Below, piece by piece: positions 46,284-55,940 of a DNA stretch of 64,000 nucleotides. Made by a program: the position numbers and the translations under genes. How positions within the stretch are numbered: the stretch's first letter is position 1; the number at the start of each line of letters is the position of its first letter. Under the pieces are notes generated by a model. It had not been told where the DNA came from and did not search any database. It saw nothing but the letters and a program-made list of their open reading frames with translations. The DNA comes from Zygaena filipendulae (lineage: Eukaryota > Arthropoda > Insecta > Lepidoptera > Zygaenidae), in assembly GCA_907165275.2 (NCBI GenBank), contig OU015660.1:8930501-8994500 (forward strand). Reading direction: 5' to 3'.

Positions 46284-46520
46284 CCGCCGCACTCAGAGTC
46301 GACTTTAATGATTACTTAGTTAAGTATTGATTTTTAAAACAAAATTGCCGCTATCAGAGACGTTCAGTAAATTAATGTTAATTGGCATTTAATGAGATGT
46401 AACTTAATTAGTTAAATGCCAATTAACATTAATTTACTGAACGTCTCTGATAGCGGCAATTTTGTTTTAAAAATCAATACTTAACTAAGTAATCATTAAA
46501 ATCGACTCTGAGTGCGGCGG
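46284..46520. mobile_element. Palindromic MITE, family Q copy 2
   Basis: This is the best-preserved copy. CCGCCGCACTCAGAGTCGAC begins and GTCGACT-like ACTCTGAGTGCGGCGG ends a near-complete palindrome, with CAATTAACATTAATTTACTG in the right inner arm. The axis is within GATGTAACTTAATTAG. Confidence 0.95.
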
Positions 46521-46959
46521 TTTAACATTTAATAGTTTCAACAGTGATTTTATCAACACAGGATATAACCAAAGTATTTTACAAGTAAGTTCACAGTTCC
46601 AATTTGTTAATGAGAAACGTTAATCATCTCGTCAATCTAGTCTAGTAGCAAAATAAATGAATTTATACCAACAGGTATTCAGGTGGTGTCGATGCATAAA
46701 TTACACGGCAAGAGCTTGCGCCTGACAGTTTGAAAGCGATGGATTGAAGTTTTTCTAATAGACACCATCCATATTTTTTCGATAAATGAATATTTTACGC
46801 TTACTTTCCTTAGCGTTTTTAAGTTTATTTTACTAATATTACTTTTATACTTATAATATTGGGTAGGTTTGATTTGCTTTTTTCTAGAAGGTAAAGTAGA
46901 TAAGAATTCTGTAGAAAGAAAGATATAAGTGCTAAGGATACTTTTATCTCGCAAAAAGA
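46521..46959. other. Unrecognised; minus-strand 110-codon frame
   Basis: The frame at 46679-47011 (minus) has no recognised domain and runs into a Helitron-like fragment, which argues against a gene. Confidence 0.45.
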
Positions 46960-47090
46960 AGTTCAGGAGTAATTTGTACACGAGTAAAACCGCGGGCATC
47001 AGGTTTAACACATGGAACAGTTTTTTCCTGTAACAAAGAATCCCGAGGGAATCAAGCGGGTGAAACAGCGGGGAAATAGCTATAGCTTTG
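46960..47090 (+). mobile_element. Helitron-like fragment
   Basis: Two decayed 3' ends in a row: GAGTAAAACCGCGGGCATCAG and GGGTGAAACAGCGGGGAAATAGC. Confidence 0.6.
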
Positions 47091-47219
47091 TATAAGGTAA
47101 AAACCAGTTTAACCTTTTCAGAATCGGTTTTTAATTCATACAGTAGTAATGTCTACTATACTTCTTATTGTGCTACTATAAACAATTACTTTGTTTGGAT
47201 ATTTGCATTTATAATTAGA

Positions 47220-47430
47220 CTAGCTAAACCACGCGGTTTTACCGCGGTGATTTCGGAGTTTGCGCTGGAATTACAGGATAAAATATAGATAAAATATAGT
47301 TATAAACCTTCCTCATGAATCACTCTATCTGTTGGTGAAAACCGCATCAAAATCTGTTGCGTAGTTTTAAAGATTTAAGCATACATAGGGATATAGGGAC
47401 AGAGAAACCGACTTTGTTTTATACTATGTA
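47220..47430 (-). mobile_element. Helitron-like element, 'ATCACTCTATCT' variant
   Basis: CTAGCTAAACCACGCGG, GAATCACTCTATCTGTTGG and ACCGCATCAAAATCTGTTGC, ending near TATACTATGTAGTGATG. Confidence 0.8.
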
Positions 47431-47599
47431 GTGATGTCCGGATTAGAAAAGTGGCTAAATGAGTTTTAATGAAAATTGGTATGTACATAGGTAGCTTAAA
47501 GCTTAAGCTTAAGCTAACATTTTATGCGGTCAAAAAGTTTCTATACATCCCGAAATTCATGCAAATTCAAAACCAGAAAAATTATATTGTACTATATTA

Positions 47600-47960
47600 C
47601 TAGTCGATCCCCCACGGATTCAGCCGCCTTAATTAGGAATTCCCGTGGGAAGTCCTGGATAAAACTGCCCTACGTATATTTTTACCTTCCTGACAACGTG
47701 TATGCAAAAATTCATGACTGCCCTACGTATATTTTTACCTCCCTAACAACGTGTATGCAAAAATTCATGACTGCCCTACGTATATTTTTACCTCCCTAAC
47801 AACGTGTATGCAAAAATTCATGACTGCCCTACGTATATTTTTACCTCTCCGACAACGTGTATGCAAAAATTCATGATATTCCTATTAATAGTTAGTATTG
47901 AGTACCTAATTAAAGTGTGGAAGCGTATAACAAACTCGTATTCGCATTTATAGTTATTAA
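47600..47960 (-). mobile_element. Helitron-like element with internal 53-bp tandem repeat
   Basis: CTAGTCGATCCCCCACGG opens the element and GCATTTATAGTTATTAAG closes it. Its middle was expanded to four 53-bp units (47664-47875). Confidence 0.83.
47664..47875. repeat. Four tandem copies of a 53-bp unit
   Basis: Starts at 47664, 47717, 47770 and 47823, each beginning ACTGCCCTACGTATATTTTT. Units 2 and 3 are identical. Unit 1 reads CCTTCCTGAC and unit 4 CCTCTCCGAC where they read CCTCCCTAAC. Confidence 0.97.
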
Positions 47961-47965
47961 GAACT

Positions 47966-48265
47966 AACTGTGCCCCGCGGTTTCACCCGCGCTAAAGGTT
48001 TTTATACAACAACTTTTTTTCCCGACATCCGATTTTAATGAAACAAAGCCTATGTGTAGCTCCAGGCTAAGCTTAATATACCTGTTAAAACCGCATGACA
48101 ATCTGTTCAGTAGATTCGGAGATTATTGCGAACAGACAGACAGAAAAGAATTTTAAAAACTTTTTTTTGTGGTTGGTTACTCTTCTTTTATCACCCCTCC
48201 CAATTTTAGGTAAAAATATTCAATGTGCAGAATCGCGGATTCTACTCTTTTATTATAGTATAGAT
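47966..48265 (-). mobile_element. Helitron-like element, 'CCCGACATCCGATT' variant
   Basis: AACTGTGCCCCGCGGTTTCACC, TTTCCCGACATCCGATTTTA, GCTCCAGGCTAAGCTTAAT and AATCGCGGATTCTACTCTTT. It pairs with 39828-40145. Confidence 0.85.
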
Positions 48266-48441
48266 AGCTGTAGGATAACGTTGCCGTGTTGCGGACACGT
48301 AGTTAGTTTGTCAGGTTTCGTGTTTCGTAGGGTGTCGAGACATGAGGTGCCCCGCTGGCTGGAAAGCAAGCCAAAACATCAATTTCACAACACAGACACA
48401 TTTACTAGTGCAGACGTGGGTTGCACTTATTTATATTAAGA

Positions 48442-48620
48442 CTAGTTGTCCCCTGCGGTTTCACACGCGGTAATTTCTGAGTTCTCACGCGAATTCCAGG
48501 ATAATTTTATTCTGGATATACATATAAAACTTCCTCTTGCATCACTCTATCTATTAAAAATAAACCGCATCAAAATCCATTGCGTAGGTAGATTTAAAGG
48601 TGCAGGCGACCGTAGAAGGG
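48442..48620 (-). mobile_element. Helitron-like element, 'ATCACTCTATCT' variant
   Basis: CTAGTTGTCCCCTGCGGTTTC, CTTGCATCACTCTATCTA and ACCGCATCAAAATCCATTGC. Confidence 0.8.
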
Positions 48621-48810
48621 AGATGGCCCAAATGACATTATCAATAAGACCGTGCACAATCTGCATTTCTTAAGGTCTTAAGTTTCAAAAATAATTTAAA
48701 AAGTAAAAATAGAGTAGGTAAGTGATAATAAAAGTTAAAAAAATAAAATAATACAACACGTTTAAAGCTAAGGAAATGTATGTGGTGGGGTATGAACAAG
48801 ACTAAAAATA

Positions 48811-48877
48811 CAATCAGAAATAAATCAGAAATAAATCAAAAACAAATCAGAAACAAATCAGAAATCAAATCAGAAAC
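48811..48877 (+). repeat. Minisatellite of AATCAGAAATA type
   Basis: Six imperfect tandem units of about 11 bp, such as AATCAGAAATA and AATCAGAAACA. Confidence 0.92.
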
Positions 48878-48966
48878 GTATATCACACGTTGAGTTGTTT
48901 TTATCATAATCATTAATTTCGCTCTTGTTTATGATTGTGTTATTATGATAGTATGTACATTGTACA

Positions 48967-49198
48967 GGGCCCTTATTCACTATGACCATAATACGCCGCG
49001 TTAAGATAAGACACCGCAAAAACTGTTTTTCCCTCGCGATTAAAAAAAGTTTCACTTTAAAAAAATACATTTACAACGTATGTTATTGTATACAAAATAT
49101 TAATTTCTAATATTTTGGCATCTGGAGCAGTCGGAATTGTGTTTTTAGGACGCGCGTTATGGGCAAGGAATGTTGTTGGTCGTAGAGAATAAGAGCCC
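48967..49198. mobile_element. MITE, family R copy 2
   Basis: GGGCCCTTATTCACTATGAC at the left and GTAGAGAATAAGAGCCC at the right, otherwise like 16497-16729. Just 4 bp further on lies an apparent hAT-like end. Confidence 0.9.
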
Positions 49199-49202
49199 AG
49201 AC

Positions 49203-49300
49203 TAGGGATGTTACGGATGCCGATTTTTTCACATCCGCGAATGTGAATACGGAAGCGGATTTTTTAAAGCTCACATCCGCGGATGCGGATACTTAAGATC
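49203..49300. mobile_element. hAT-like terminal fragment
   Basis: CTAGGGATGTTACGGATGCC followed by repeated CACATCCGCG / CCGCGGATGCGGAT motifs looks like a hAT end with subterminal repeats. The other end was not found. Confidence 0.5.
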
Positions 49301-49932
49301 TTAATACATACATTGTGAAATATGTATATTATTAAACAGTTAGTTACAGGGGTCCAAAAAGAGCAAATTTTACAAGTGATTGGCTTACCTTTTAATATTT
49401 TAAAGCATTCCCCGTGGAGATAAAGATTTGTTTAACGTAAATTTTCTTATGTACAAGTAAAAAAAAAAATCTTTCACGTGTTAAGCAATGTATTTCCTAG
49501 AGATAGTTTGGTGGATTGCAACAGTGTTGGAACTTGTAAAACTTAAATGTGTTATACACAATATTAAGTTGAAGGCAATTGTATAATTCGTTCGATTATA
49601 TTATATCTATATCTCGAAAATGGCTCCAACGGTTTTGGGGGCGATTACTCAATCTAGCTGGGTTTCATTTTTAATAAACCTTTGTTTTATCCGTGTTTTC
49701 AGTACTGCTTTTCTACTTACAACAGATGGCGCTATAAGCCACTTTCTCCGGGAGAAGTTATCACAACGAGCGGTGCTCGGTCGCACGTCGTCGGTATAAT
49801 GCTGAGGATGAAAAATCCCATAAAACCGTTTAGGTTAGGTTAAGTTAGAGTTGTGACCACAACAGAGTCAAATGGTACCGATTTCCGTCTCAATGTCAGA
49901 TATTATGTACTATACGTCCTTCTCTTAACCCT
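49301..49932. other. No recognisable gene
   Basis: It may contain the body of the hAT-like element. Nothing definite. Confidence 0.45.
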
Positions 49933-50138
49933 GGGCCCTTATTCACTATGACCTACAACATTCCTTGCTCATAACTCGCGTCTCATAAAAGCTTTTACAA
50001 ACGTTCTAGATCCCAAAATATTAAAAATTATTATTCTTTATGCCATAAGAAACGTTGTAAATGTATTTTTTTGGTGTAAAACTTCTTCGATTACGAGGGA
50101 AAGACAGTTTTTGCGGCATCTTATCTTAAAGCGGCCCT
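49933..50138. mobile_element. MITE, family R copy 3 (inverted, one end lost)
   Basis: GGGCCCTTATTCACTATGAC at the left; the interior is reversed relative to copies 1 and 2 (CAACATTCCTTGCTCATAAC first). It ends in GCGGCATCTTATCTTAAAGC without the terminal inverted repeat. Confidence 0.85.
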
Positions 50139-50679
50139 GATAACTAGTAAAAAATTAAAAATTTCATGATCGTTTGAGTGGTTAAGGCATGAAAGGTAAT
50201 AATAGACAGACAGACAGAGTTACTTGTGTGGATTAATGTTTAATGTGTGCATAGAGTACTAAACATAACACTATAACATTCCTCTACCGGCTCTACCTTC
50301 AGCTTACTTAGCTTACTCCTGATTATACCAGCTCCACAGAATTTGAAATTAGATATCGCTATCGGGTCGGTGAAATGTAACCCATATACGTGTATACTTA
50401 TGTATTCTTGTGTATACTAAGTAATTTACTAAGTGTTTCCCGCAGTTCCACTCACCTGAATTTCCAAAATCCTTGGGTATTCTATTTTGAAGTGGGTTAA
50501 ATCCTTATCCTTACTATTATAATTGCAAAAACATTTTTATATGTAACTCTAACTATGAAATCTATACTTATAATAAAACTGTAGAGAGGTCAATTCTGTA
50601 CATTGAATATATATTTAAAATTAATGTTGGAGGATGAATGGTGATCGATACTGATGCCAAAAATGCAATCAGTAAATTA
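50139..50679. other. Mostly unrecognised; small Helitron-like scraps
   Basis: Short decayed pieces near 50150-50225 and 50431-50495 (TGTTTCCCGCAGTTCCAC). No gene. Confidence 0.5.
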
Positions 50680-50838
50680 TTTGTTACGCTTTCACGCCTG
50701 AACGGCTCAACCGATCATCATGAAATTCTGCATACACATTGTCAGGGGTACAGAAAAATACATAGGGTACCTACTTTTACCTAGGAATCCCTACGGGATC
50801 TCCAAAATCAAAGTGGGTGAAACCGCAGGGAATAGCTT
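50680..50838 (+). mobile_element. Helitron-like element, 3' part
   Basis: TTGTTACGCTTTCACGCC, CACATTGTCAGGGGTACAG and GTGAAACCGCAGGGAATAGC. The 5' part is unclear. Confidence 0.8.
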
Positions 50839-50901
50839 GTAATAATATGTGTAATACTAGCTGTTCTGTGCTATTCTGTACCAGATGTAGTAGTAGTTAT
50901 A

Positions 50902-51176
50902 CTAGCTGTTCCCACGGTTTCACCCGTTTAGAGATACCGCGGGAATTCCGGGATAAAATGTACTCTGTATCCTTCTCTGTACCCCTGATAACATGCATAG
51001 AAAATTTCATATTGTATTATGTAAGTTTAGTGACATGAAAATCACAATTTCTGTACCTTTTTCTTGAATAAATAAATAAATAAAATAAAAAATAAATAAA
51101 AATAATGATCGGTTGAGCCGCCAAGGTGGAAAAGCGTAATAAACAAACAAACTCATTTTCCTATTTATAAGCAATA
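50902..51176 (-). mobile_element. Helitron-like element split by a short insertion
   Basis: CTAGCTGTTCCCACGGTTTC to ATGCATAGAAAATTTCAT, then an inserted 90 bp, then ATGATCGGTTGAGCCGCC to TTATAAGCAATAGG. Confidence 0.85.
51011..51103 (+). mobile_element. 5'-truncated LINE-like insertion with (AAAT)n tail
   Basis: The sequence ATTGTATTATGTAAGTTTAG through GTACCTTTTTCTTG and AATAAATAAATAAATAAAAT lies exactly where other copies read TTTCATGATGATCGG without interruption. Confidence 0.78.
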
Positions 51177-51678
51177 GGTAAGTACGAAGTAGGTAAAAGC
51201 AGTTAGGGTGTTTAGTTAATATTGTGTAACATCACCTAAACATGATCACACATTTTCACACTAATATTATTAGTAGGATGTAGGTATTATATAAAACCTA
51301 AACGTCTCCGATATTAATGATTTAATATTATATACTTACATTATACTCGTAAATAATTATAACTATGTACGTAGTGTGCCCTAATAAATCATGTTAGTGT
51401 GACGTGCTCAGAAATGTAATGAGGCGAAAAAGTCGGGTGAACTTGCGTGAAATAAGACAGGTGTCGAACTCCGTCGAGGTGCGACTATTGTTAGTAGATA
51501 ATAGTTTTTCCATCTCCTTTGTTAGAGAATCGAAAGAGGAACTGTCTTGTGAGCAAAACGAATTGCACGTGCTGCGAGTGAAATTTTTAATTTAGCACTG
51601 ATTAAGTTATTTACTTCATACCGTGTTAAATAAGTTTCATTAATTGCAGCTGAATCACCCCATGTTGGATATCTTCTG
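51177..51678. other. No recognisable gene
   Basis: A 63-codon + frame (51404-51595) shows no known domain. Confidence 0.45.
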
Positions 51679-52167
51679 ATATATAAAATTCTTGTGTTAG
51701 CTACCATACTTACTCCTCCGAAACGGCTTGACCGATTTTTATGAAATTTTATATGCATATTCAGTAGGTCTGAGAATCGGCTACTATCTATTTTTCATAC
51801 CCCTAAGTGATAAGGATTGTCCACCCCTAACATTTTTTTTTAATTTTTTTATAATGTGGCATTAAAAATACATACACCCCTAAATTTTCGCTCTTCTATC
51901 ACCAACCCCTATTTTTTAATAGTTGTTTTAGTAATCTTTCATCCCGCTCGATAACTGATCAATTATGATCAACGCACAGCCTAAACCGCTGATCGTAGAG
52001 ACCTGAAACTTGGAGCGCGTGCTCTTTATATGCCGTAGGCATCCGATAACAGTGGAATTTCTAGAAATGTTACCCCTAAGGGGGTGAAAAAGGGGAGCAA
52101 AGTTTGTATGGAACAATTCCGCGGGAAGTCCGAATTTATCGCGGATGAAACCGCGCAGGACAGCTAG
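51679..52167 (+). mobile_element. Helitron-like element, long 'ACGGCTTGACCGATT' variant
   Basis: It opens CTGATATATAAAATTCTTGTG and ends GAAACCGCGCAGGACAG then CTAG before T. At about 490 bp it is the longest uninterrupted copy. Its extra internal segment (GCCTAAACCGCTGATCGTAG, CTAAGGGGGTGAAAAAGGGG) is absent from 45760-45944 and present reversed at 18957-19187. Confidence 0.85.
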
Positions 52168-52199
52168 TTGGTAATATTATATTTTACTAGCATTTTGGT

Positions 52200-52333
52200 G
52201 CCGTTTTAGGAAACAAATAAAATTGCACTTATCATAATGAGTATATATGAATTTGTTTGTGATTTTGTTATATTGTTTGTAAACCTTGTGTGTCTGTTGC
52301 GCAATAAAAAAATATTCTATTCTATTCTAATAT
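52200..52333 (+). mobile_element. LINE 3' tail
   Basis: GTGTCTGTTGCGCAATAAAA followed by ATATTCTATTCTATTCTAA: a polyadenylation-like AATAAA and a TTCTA tail, as in reversed form at 24132. Confidence 0.65.
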
Positions 52334-52388
52334 GACTCTAAAGAAAAGTATAAAAAAACGGGTAGTTGTATGTACCTATACGTATCAG

Positions 52389-52420
52389 CATGGACCAATA
52401 AATTGTTTAATTGGTCCATG
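52389..52420. repeat. Short hairpin
   Basis: CATGGACCAAT and ATTGGTCCATG pair around a 10-nt AT-rich loop. GTATCAGCA flanks it on both sides as a direct repeat. Confidence 0.85.
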
Positions 52421-52535
52421 GTATCAGCAACAAATGCTTTCTTATTAGTGGAAATTCGGTAACCTCAAATTTTGGTTTGACAATTTCAGTTTTTTTTAAC
52501 CAGTAGGTATTTTGATATAGTATTTATTTAAATTA

Positions 52536-52736
52536 CTAGCTGTGCCCCGCGGTTTCACCTGTGGTAATTTCGGAGTTCCCGCGGGAATTCCGGGATGAAA
52601 AGTACCCTATGTCCTTCTCTGTACCCCTGAAAACGTGCATGCCAAATTTCATTCAAATCCGTTCAGCTGTTATTGCGTGATTGAGTAACAAAAATCCAAA
52701 CATCCAAACATCCACACTTTCACATTTATAATATTA
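52536..52736 (-). mobile_element. Helitron-like element, well preserved
   Basis: CTAGCTGTGCCCCGCGGTTTC, GTTCCCGCGGGAATTCCGGG, AAAAGTACCCTATGTCC and ACATTTATAATATTAAGTA. This is one of the least decayed copies at its 3' stem. Confidence 0.9.
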
Positions 52737-52753
52737 AGTACGATTATATAATA

Positions 52754-52900
52754 ATTTATTTATTTATTTATTCTTTATCGCACAGTATATATAAATGGCG
52801 AACTTAATGCCTTGCGGCAAAATTGTTATCAAAGACAACATATTTTTAACATTCGTAGACCAAACATAAAGGTGTAATGGATGCTCCATTATAAGTAGTT
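52754..52900 (-). mobile_element. LINE 3' end, reversed
   Basis: ATTTATTTATTTATTCTTTA tail, then AAATGGCGAACTTAATGCC, the reverse of a GGCATTAAGTTCGCCATTT motif that I know from lepidopteran LINE 3' ends. It continues to about TAATGGATGCTCCATTA. Confidence 0.7.
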
Positions 52901-53228
52901 TAGTAATGGAGTCACGTCATTCCAGTCCCTTCCGTATGGCTTAATGGAGCAACGCGAACAAAGTTGGGTCAAAAACCTGACACTTCTTAATAACAATAAT
53001 TTCCTACATGACTTCGTACCTGAACTGTGTAAGTAAGATTTTCAGTTTACTCGTAAATGGTGTAATTTAATCTTAATAGATGATTTCTTAGCATAATATT
53101 TCTTATAGCATCTGAAAACATCCCTCAGCCTTTTCAGCTTTTTAATATACCTACGTTCTTAGCTCTTTGTTATCACGTAATTAATCGGAATAAAACAATA
53201 GTATTATATAAAATTTCATAATTAAACT
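52901..53228. other. No recognisable gene
   Basis: Nothing identified. It could be more of the preceding LINE fragment. Confidence 0.45.
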
Positions 53229-53412
53229 GACAGCGTGTTCCTGGGGAGTTTGTTGCGAGCTTCTCTCCAAGCATAGCACAAGGAAGCTGTGAAGGGTGGT
53301 TTTATGGGTGCTGGCATAGTTACTGTAATATATTGACGTTAAAAAAAAAACAAAGATAATATAATCACTGCGTTGAACCAAATTTGACTAAAAATATTTT
53401 ATTTTGACTTTT
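53229..53412 (+). mobile_element. LINE-type 3' fragment, copy 2
   Basis: GTGTTCCTGGGGAGTTTGTTG and AGCACAAGGAAGCTGTGAAG match 14098-14283. It ends ATTTTATTTTGACTTTT. Confidence 0.65.
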
Positions 53413-53432
53413 CCTTTGTGAATAAACACTAA

Positions 53433-53593
53433 CGGCTGCACTCAGAGTCGTTACGTTAATCGTTAAATTTAACTTAATAAGTTCATTGCCAATTAACATT
53501 AATTTTATGAACGTTTCTGATTGCGCCAGTTTTGGTTTAAAAATCTTTACTCAAAATTAAGTAAGTAATCATTAAAACGACTGAGTACGGCCG
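53433..53593. mobile_element. Palindromic MITE, family Q copy 3 (deleted)
   Basis: GCTGCACTCAGAGTCG on the left and CGACTGAGTACGGCCG on the right. The left half is shortened, so the palindrome is no longer complete. Confidence 0.85.
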
Positions 53594-54096
53594 GAAGACA
53601 GTAAAAATCTCGTTTTAGTAACTTCAATTGAAGTGCAACTTCGCTTATATCAAAGCGTAACAGTGCGTCAAATTGGCTCCATAAATCGAGTCGGTCAGCT
53701 AAGTTTGCCTTTTTTAGAAAAGGATTGGGAGCTTTTTTCTTATTGTTTCATTTGAGAAATCAAACTCATATATAATGTTTTACTATCTAACTGACGGAAT
53801 TACTACAATTTTTCAATTTCGTACCGCATGACGCCACGCCTGTTAATTGATAGCATTTTTTTTTTTAGTAAATCTGCTCGTTCAATTTATCAAGGCGGAC
53901 ATGACATTTGGTACTTGGTAGCTTGTAATCAGAGCGAAGGATAAAAGGGAGGGTAGCACAATTCAGGCTCGGGTGAACCCACTTCAAGCGCGCCCGTGTA
54001 GCCGAGGGCCCGCCTGTTACGTCGTCCCGTCCGTCACTTACGAGCTTCGATGGCTACCTGTCTGGAACCGATATGGCACGAACACGCCTCGAACTG
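53594..54096. other. No recognisable gene; GC-richer patch
   Basis: 53985-54060 is GC-rich (CGAGGGCCCGCCTGTTACG). No coding signature. Confidence 0.45.
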
Positions 54097-54463
54097 TAGG
54101 TCGTCGCCACATCTAAAAATTGATCAATTCAGGATGTGGCCGACCATTTCATGAAATGGCATACTTGTAAGTAGTGTCTAGTTAAAAGTACTTTTTGAAT
54201 TTAGGCAGGGCGTAGAGCAACCCAACATTCTTGGTAAGGTAAGGTTTGTACTGGTGACCAAGTCACGCGAGCCGAGTGAGCGTAGCGAGCGTGCCGCGGT
54301 AGCCGTCGGCGATGCTCCAAAGACAAAGTATGGTGATATTACTGACATTCGATAGTTCATGATGTGGCCGTCCATTTTATGAAATGCCATCATTTCATGA
54401 AATGGCCGGCCACATCATGAATTGACCAATTATTTATTTATTACAATAGATGTGGCCACGACA
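54097..54463. mobile_element. Inverted-repeat MITE with nested ends, family V
   Basis: ATTGATCAATTCAGGATGTG..CCATTTCATGAAATG (54119-54158) is inverted at 54391-54431. An outer pair, TCGTCGCCACATCT and AGATGTGGCCACGA, extends the symmetry to about 54097-54463. A third TCATGATGTGGCCGTCC unit lies inside at 54357. The minus-strand frame at 54178-54393 is not a gene. Confidence 0.82.
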
Positions 54464-55400
54464 TATACATCTATATATGTGTATTGTGTATGTAATATTT
54501 AAGTATCTGTTTGTACACGCCATAATAACACATTTATACATATTTCTATACTTGTAAAAGAAAGCATGATATCACAATTGGGAGCCTCGGTTCACTATTT
54601 CACTCCGTCTATGTAACCTATTCTAGTAACATAATTATACCGTATCTATACCTCCCTGAGGGTATATGGTAGGTATGTACTATGAAACCAACCACTTGTA
54701 CGTGACTTAAAGCTATCGTGCAAAACTCCCTTTTAAATACATACTAGGTTTTTTTTTTTCTTTTAGTTTCAAGTGAACTCTCACGCGATATAGAGATTGA
54801 GCCATCAACCGTACTACTACGTTGTCTCACTTATATATTTTAAACAAGCATGGGTTCATCACATCATAAGTATTTCTTTCACTTGAATTTGAAGTTGAAC
54901 TTCATACTGGATTCTATTGGCACTGCCGTTGTCTGTTAAATCATAAACGCTTAGTTTTCGTACTGTTAAAATTTCGTTAGCAGTGCACGTCACTTCTGTT
55001 ACAAAAAAATTACACTGTAAACAAGTATAACTTCAGCTCAGCCCCCTAAAATACAGTTTAGTGCGTATTTATTTAATTTTATTTTGTTATTACTGACATC
55101 ACTGTATGTTAGGACTTCAATTTAGTGTACTGCGAAGCTATTCCTTTATAGTTATCTATACTTATTGATTACTGTTTAAAACGGAACCTTGTGGCCAGTA
55201 TACTGTCATACAAATACATCATGGAGAGAAATCAATCAGACCGAAGAGGTTTGGAGGGTGACCGAAACCAAATCGCCGCTTCGCCTGAAAGATGTGTTGG
55301 CGATATAATATCAGTGACCAGCAGGCACAGTCACCGACCCCGCATGCCGTCAATAATGTGCAAACAACAGGACAGTATACAAATATAATAATAATAATAA
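54464..55400. other. No recognisable gene; ATA microsatellite at the right edge
   Basis: AT-rich, with an (ATA)n-type run at 55383-55400 that is the tail of the reversed SINE. Short frames at 55191-55410 on both strands are possible LINE remnants but not diagnosable. Confidence 0.45.
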
Positions 55401-55650
55401 TCCACATCACAACACACAGATCTATTTACCCACAGTAAGCTATTATTAGCTTGTGTCGTGGAAACCAAGCAAACGTGGTATATACTACATAGAGGTACTT
55501 ATGTATTATACTATAGATATATAAACACATCCAGATTGAAAAATGGAACCCTGTGTTCATCACACAAAGTCCACCCCCACCGGGAATCGAACCCGGAACC
55601 CCTTGATTAGCGGGTAGGCATGGTGACCTCTGCGCCAAACGGGTCGTCGG
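55401..55650 (-). mobile_element. tRNA-derived SINE, copy 2
   Basis: Reversed copy of 33531-33803. Box B appears as GGGAATCGAACCCGGAACC (55582-55600) and box A as CCTCTGCGCCAAAC (55627-55640). It ends in an ATT/TTA microsatellite tail. Both boxes are closer to consensus here than in copy 1, so this copy is probably younger. Confidence 0.88.
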
Positions 55651-55940
55651 GTCGGCCAATATGGTGGCCAGTTCCCAACCGAACACCGGTAGCAGAAATG
55701 CTGGTGACCGCAATTTTTGGTGAGGAACTGTCGGTCGCGAACTTTACCGAACAAACCCCTATTTTCTTTCAGGGATGTCATTGTCATGTTACGCAGTCGA
55801 CCACCCATTGTTGACCAACCTACGCGCTTGACCAATCATTTGTCCGAGGTTTGTCACGTGATCAAACCACTGAGATCACCTTACCTCAAAAGCGCCAGAG
55901 CTCACAGTACAAAAATGGCGACGATTATGACGTCATAGTG
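55651..55940. other. GC-moderate, repeat-free-looking segment
   Basis: I saw no known repeat here. It contains GTCACGTGATC (55854-55864) and a perfect ATGACGTCAT palindrome (55927-55936), which resembles a CREB/ATF site. Overlapping frames on both strands (55560-55938) have no recognised domain. Confidence 0.4.

Noticed and set aside
46679..47011. 110-codon minus-strand frame as a gene
   Set aside because: It overlaps a decayed Helitron-like 3' end and has a basic composition expected from AT-rich DNA read in one frame.
47664..47875. A CRISPR-like array
   Set aside because: The four 53-bp units are directly adjacent with no spacers, and they lie inside a eukaryotic Helitron-like element.
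55560..55660. A minus-strand gene starting near the GGTTCCGGGTTCGATTCCC motif
   Set aside because: The motif is the SINE B box. The long frames here (55426-55835, minus) are translations of SINE head and flank.
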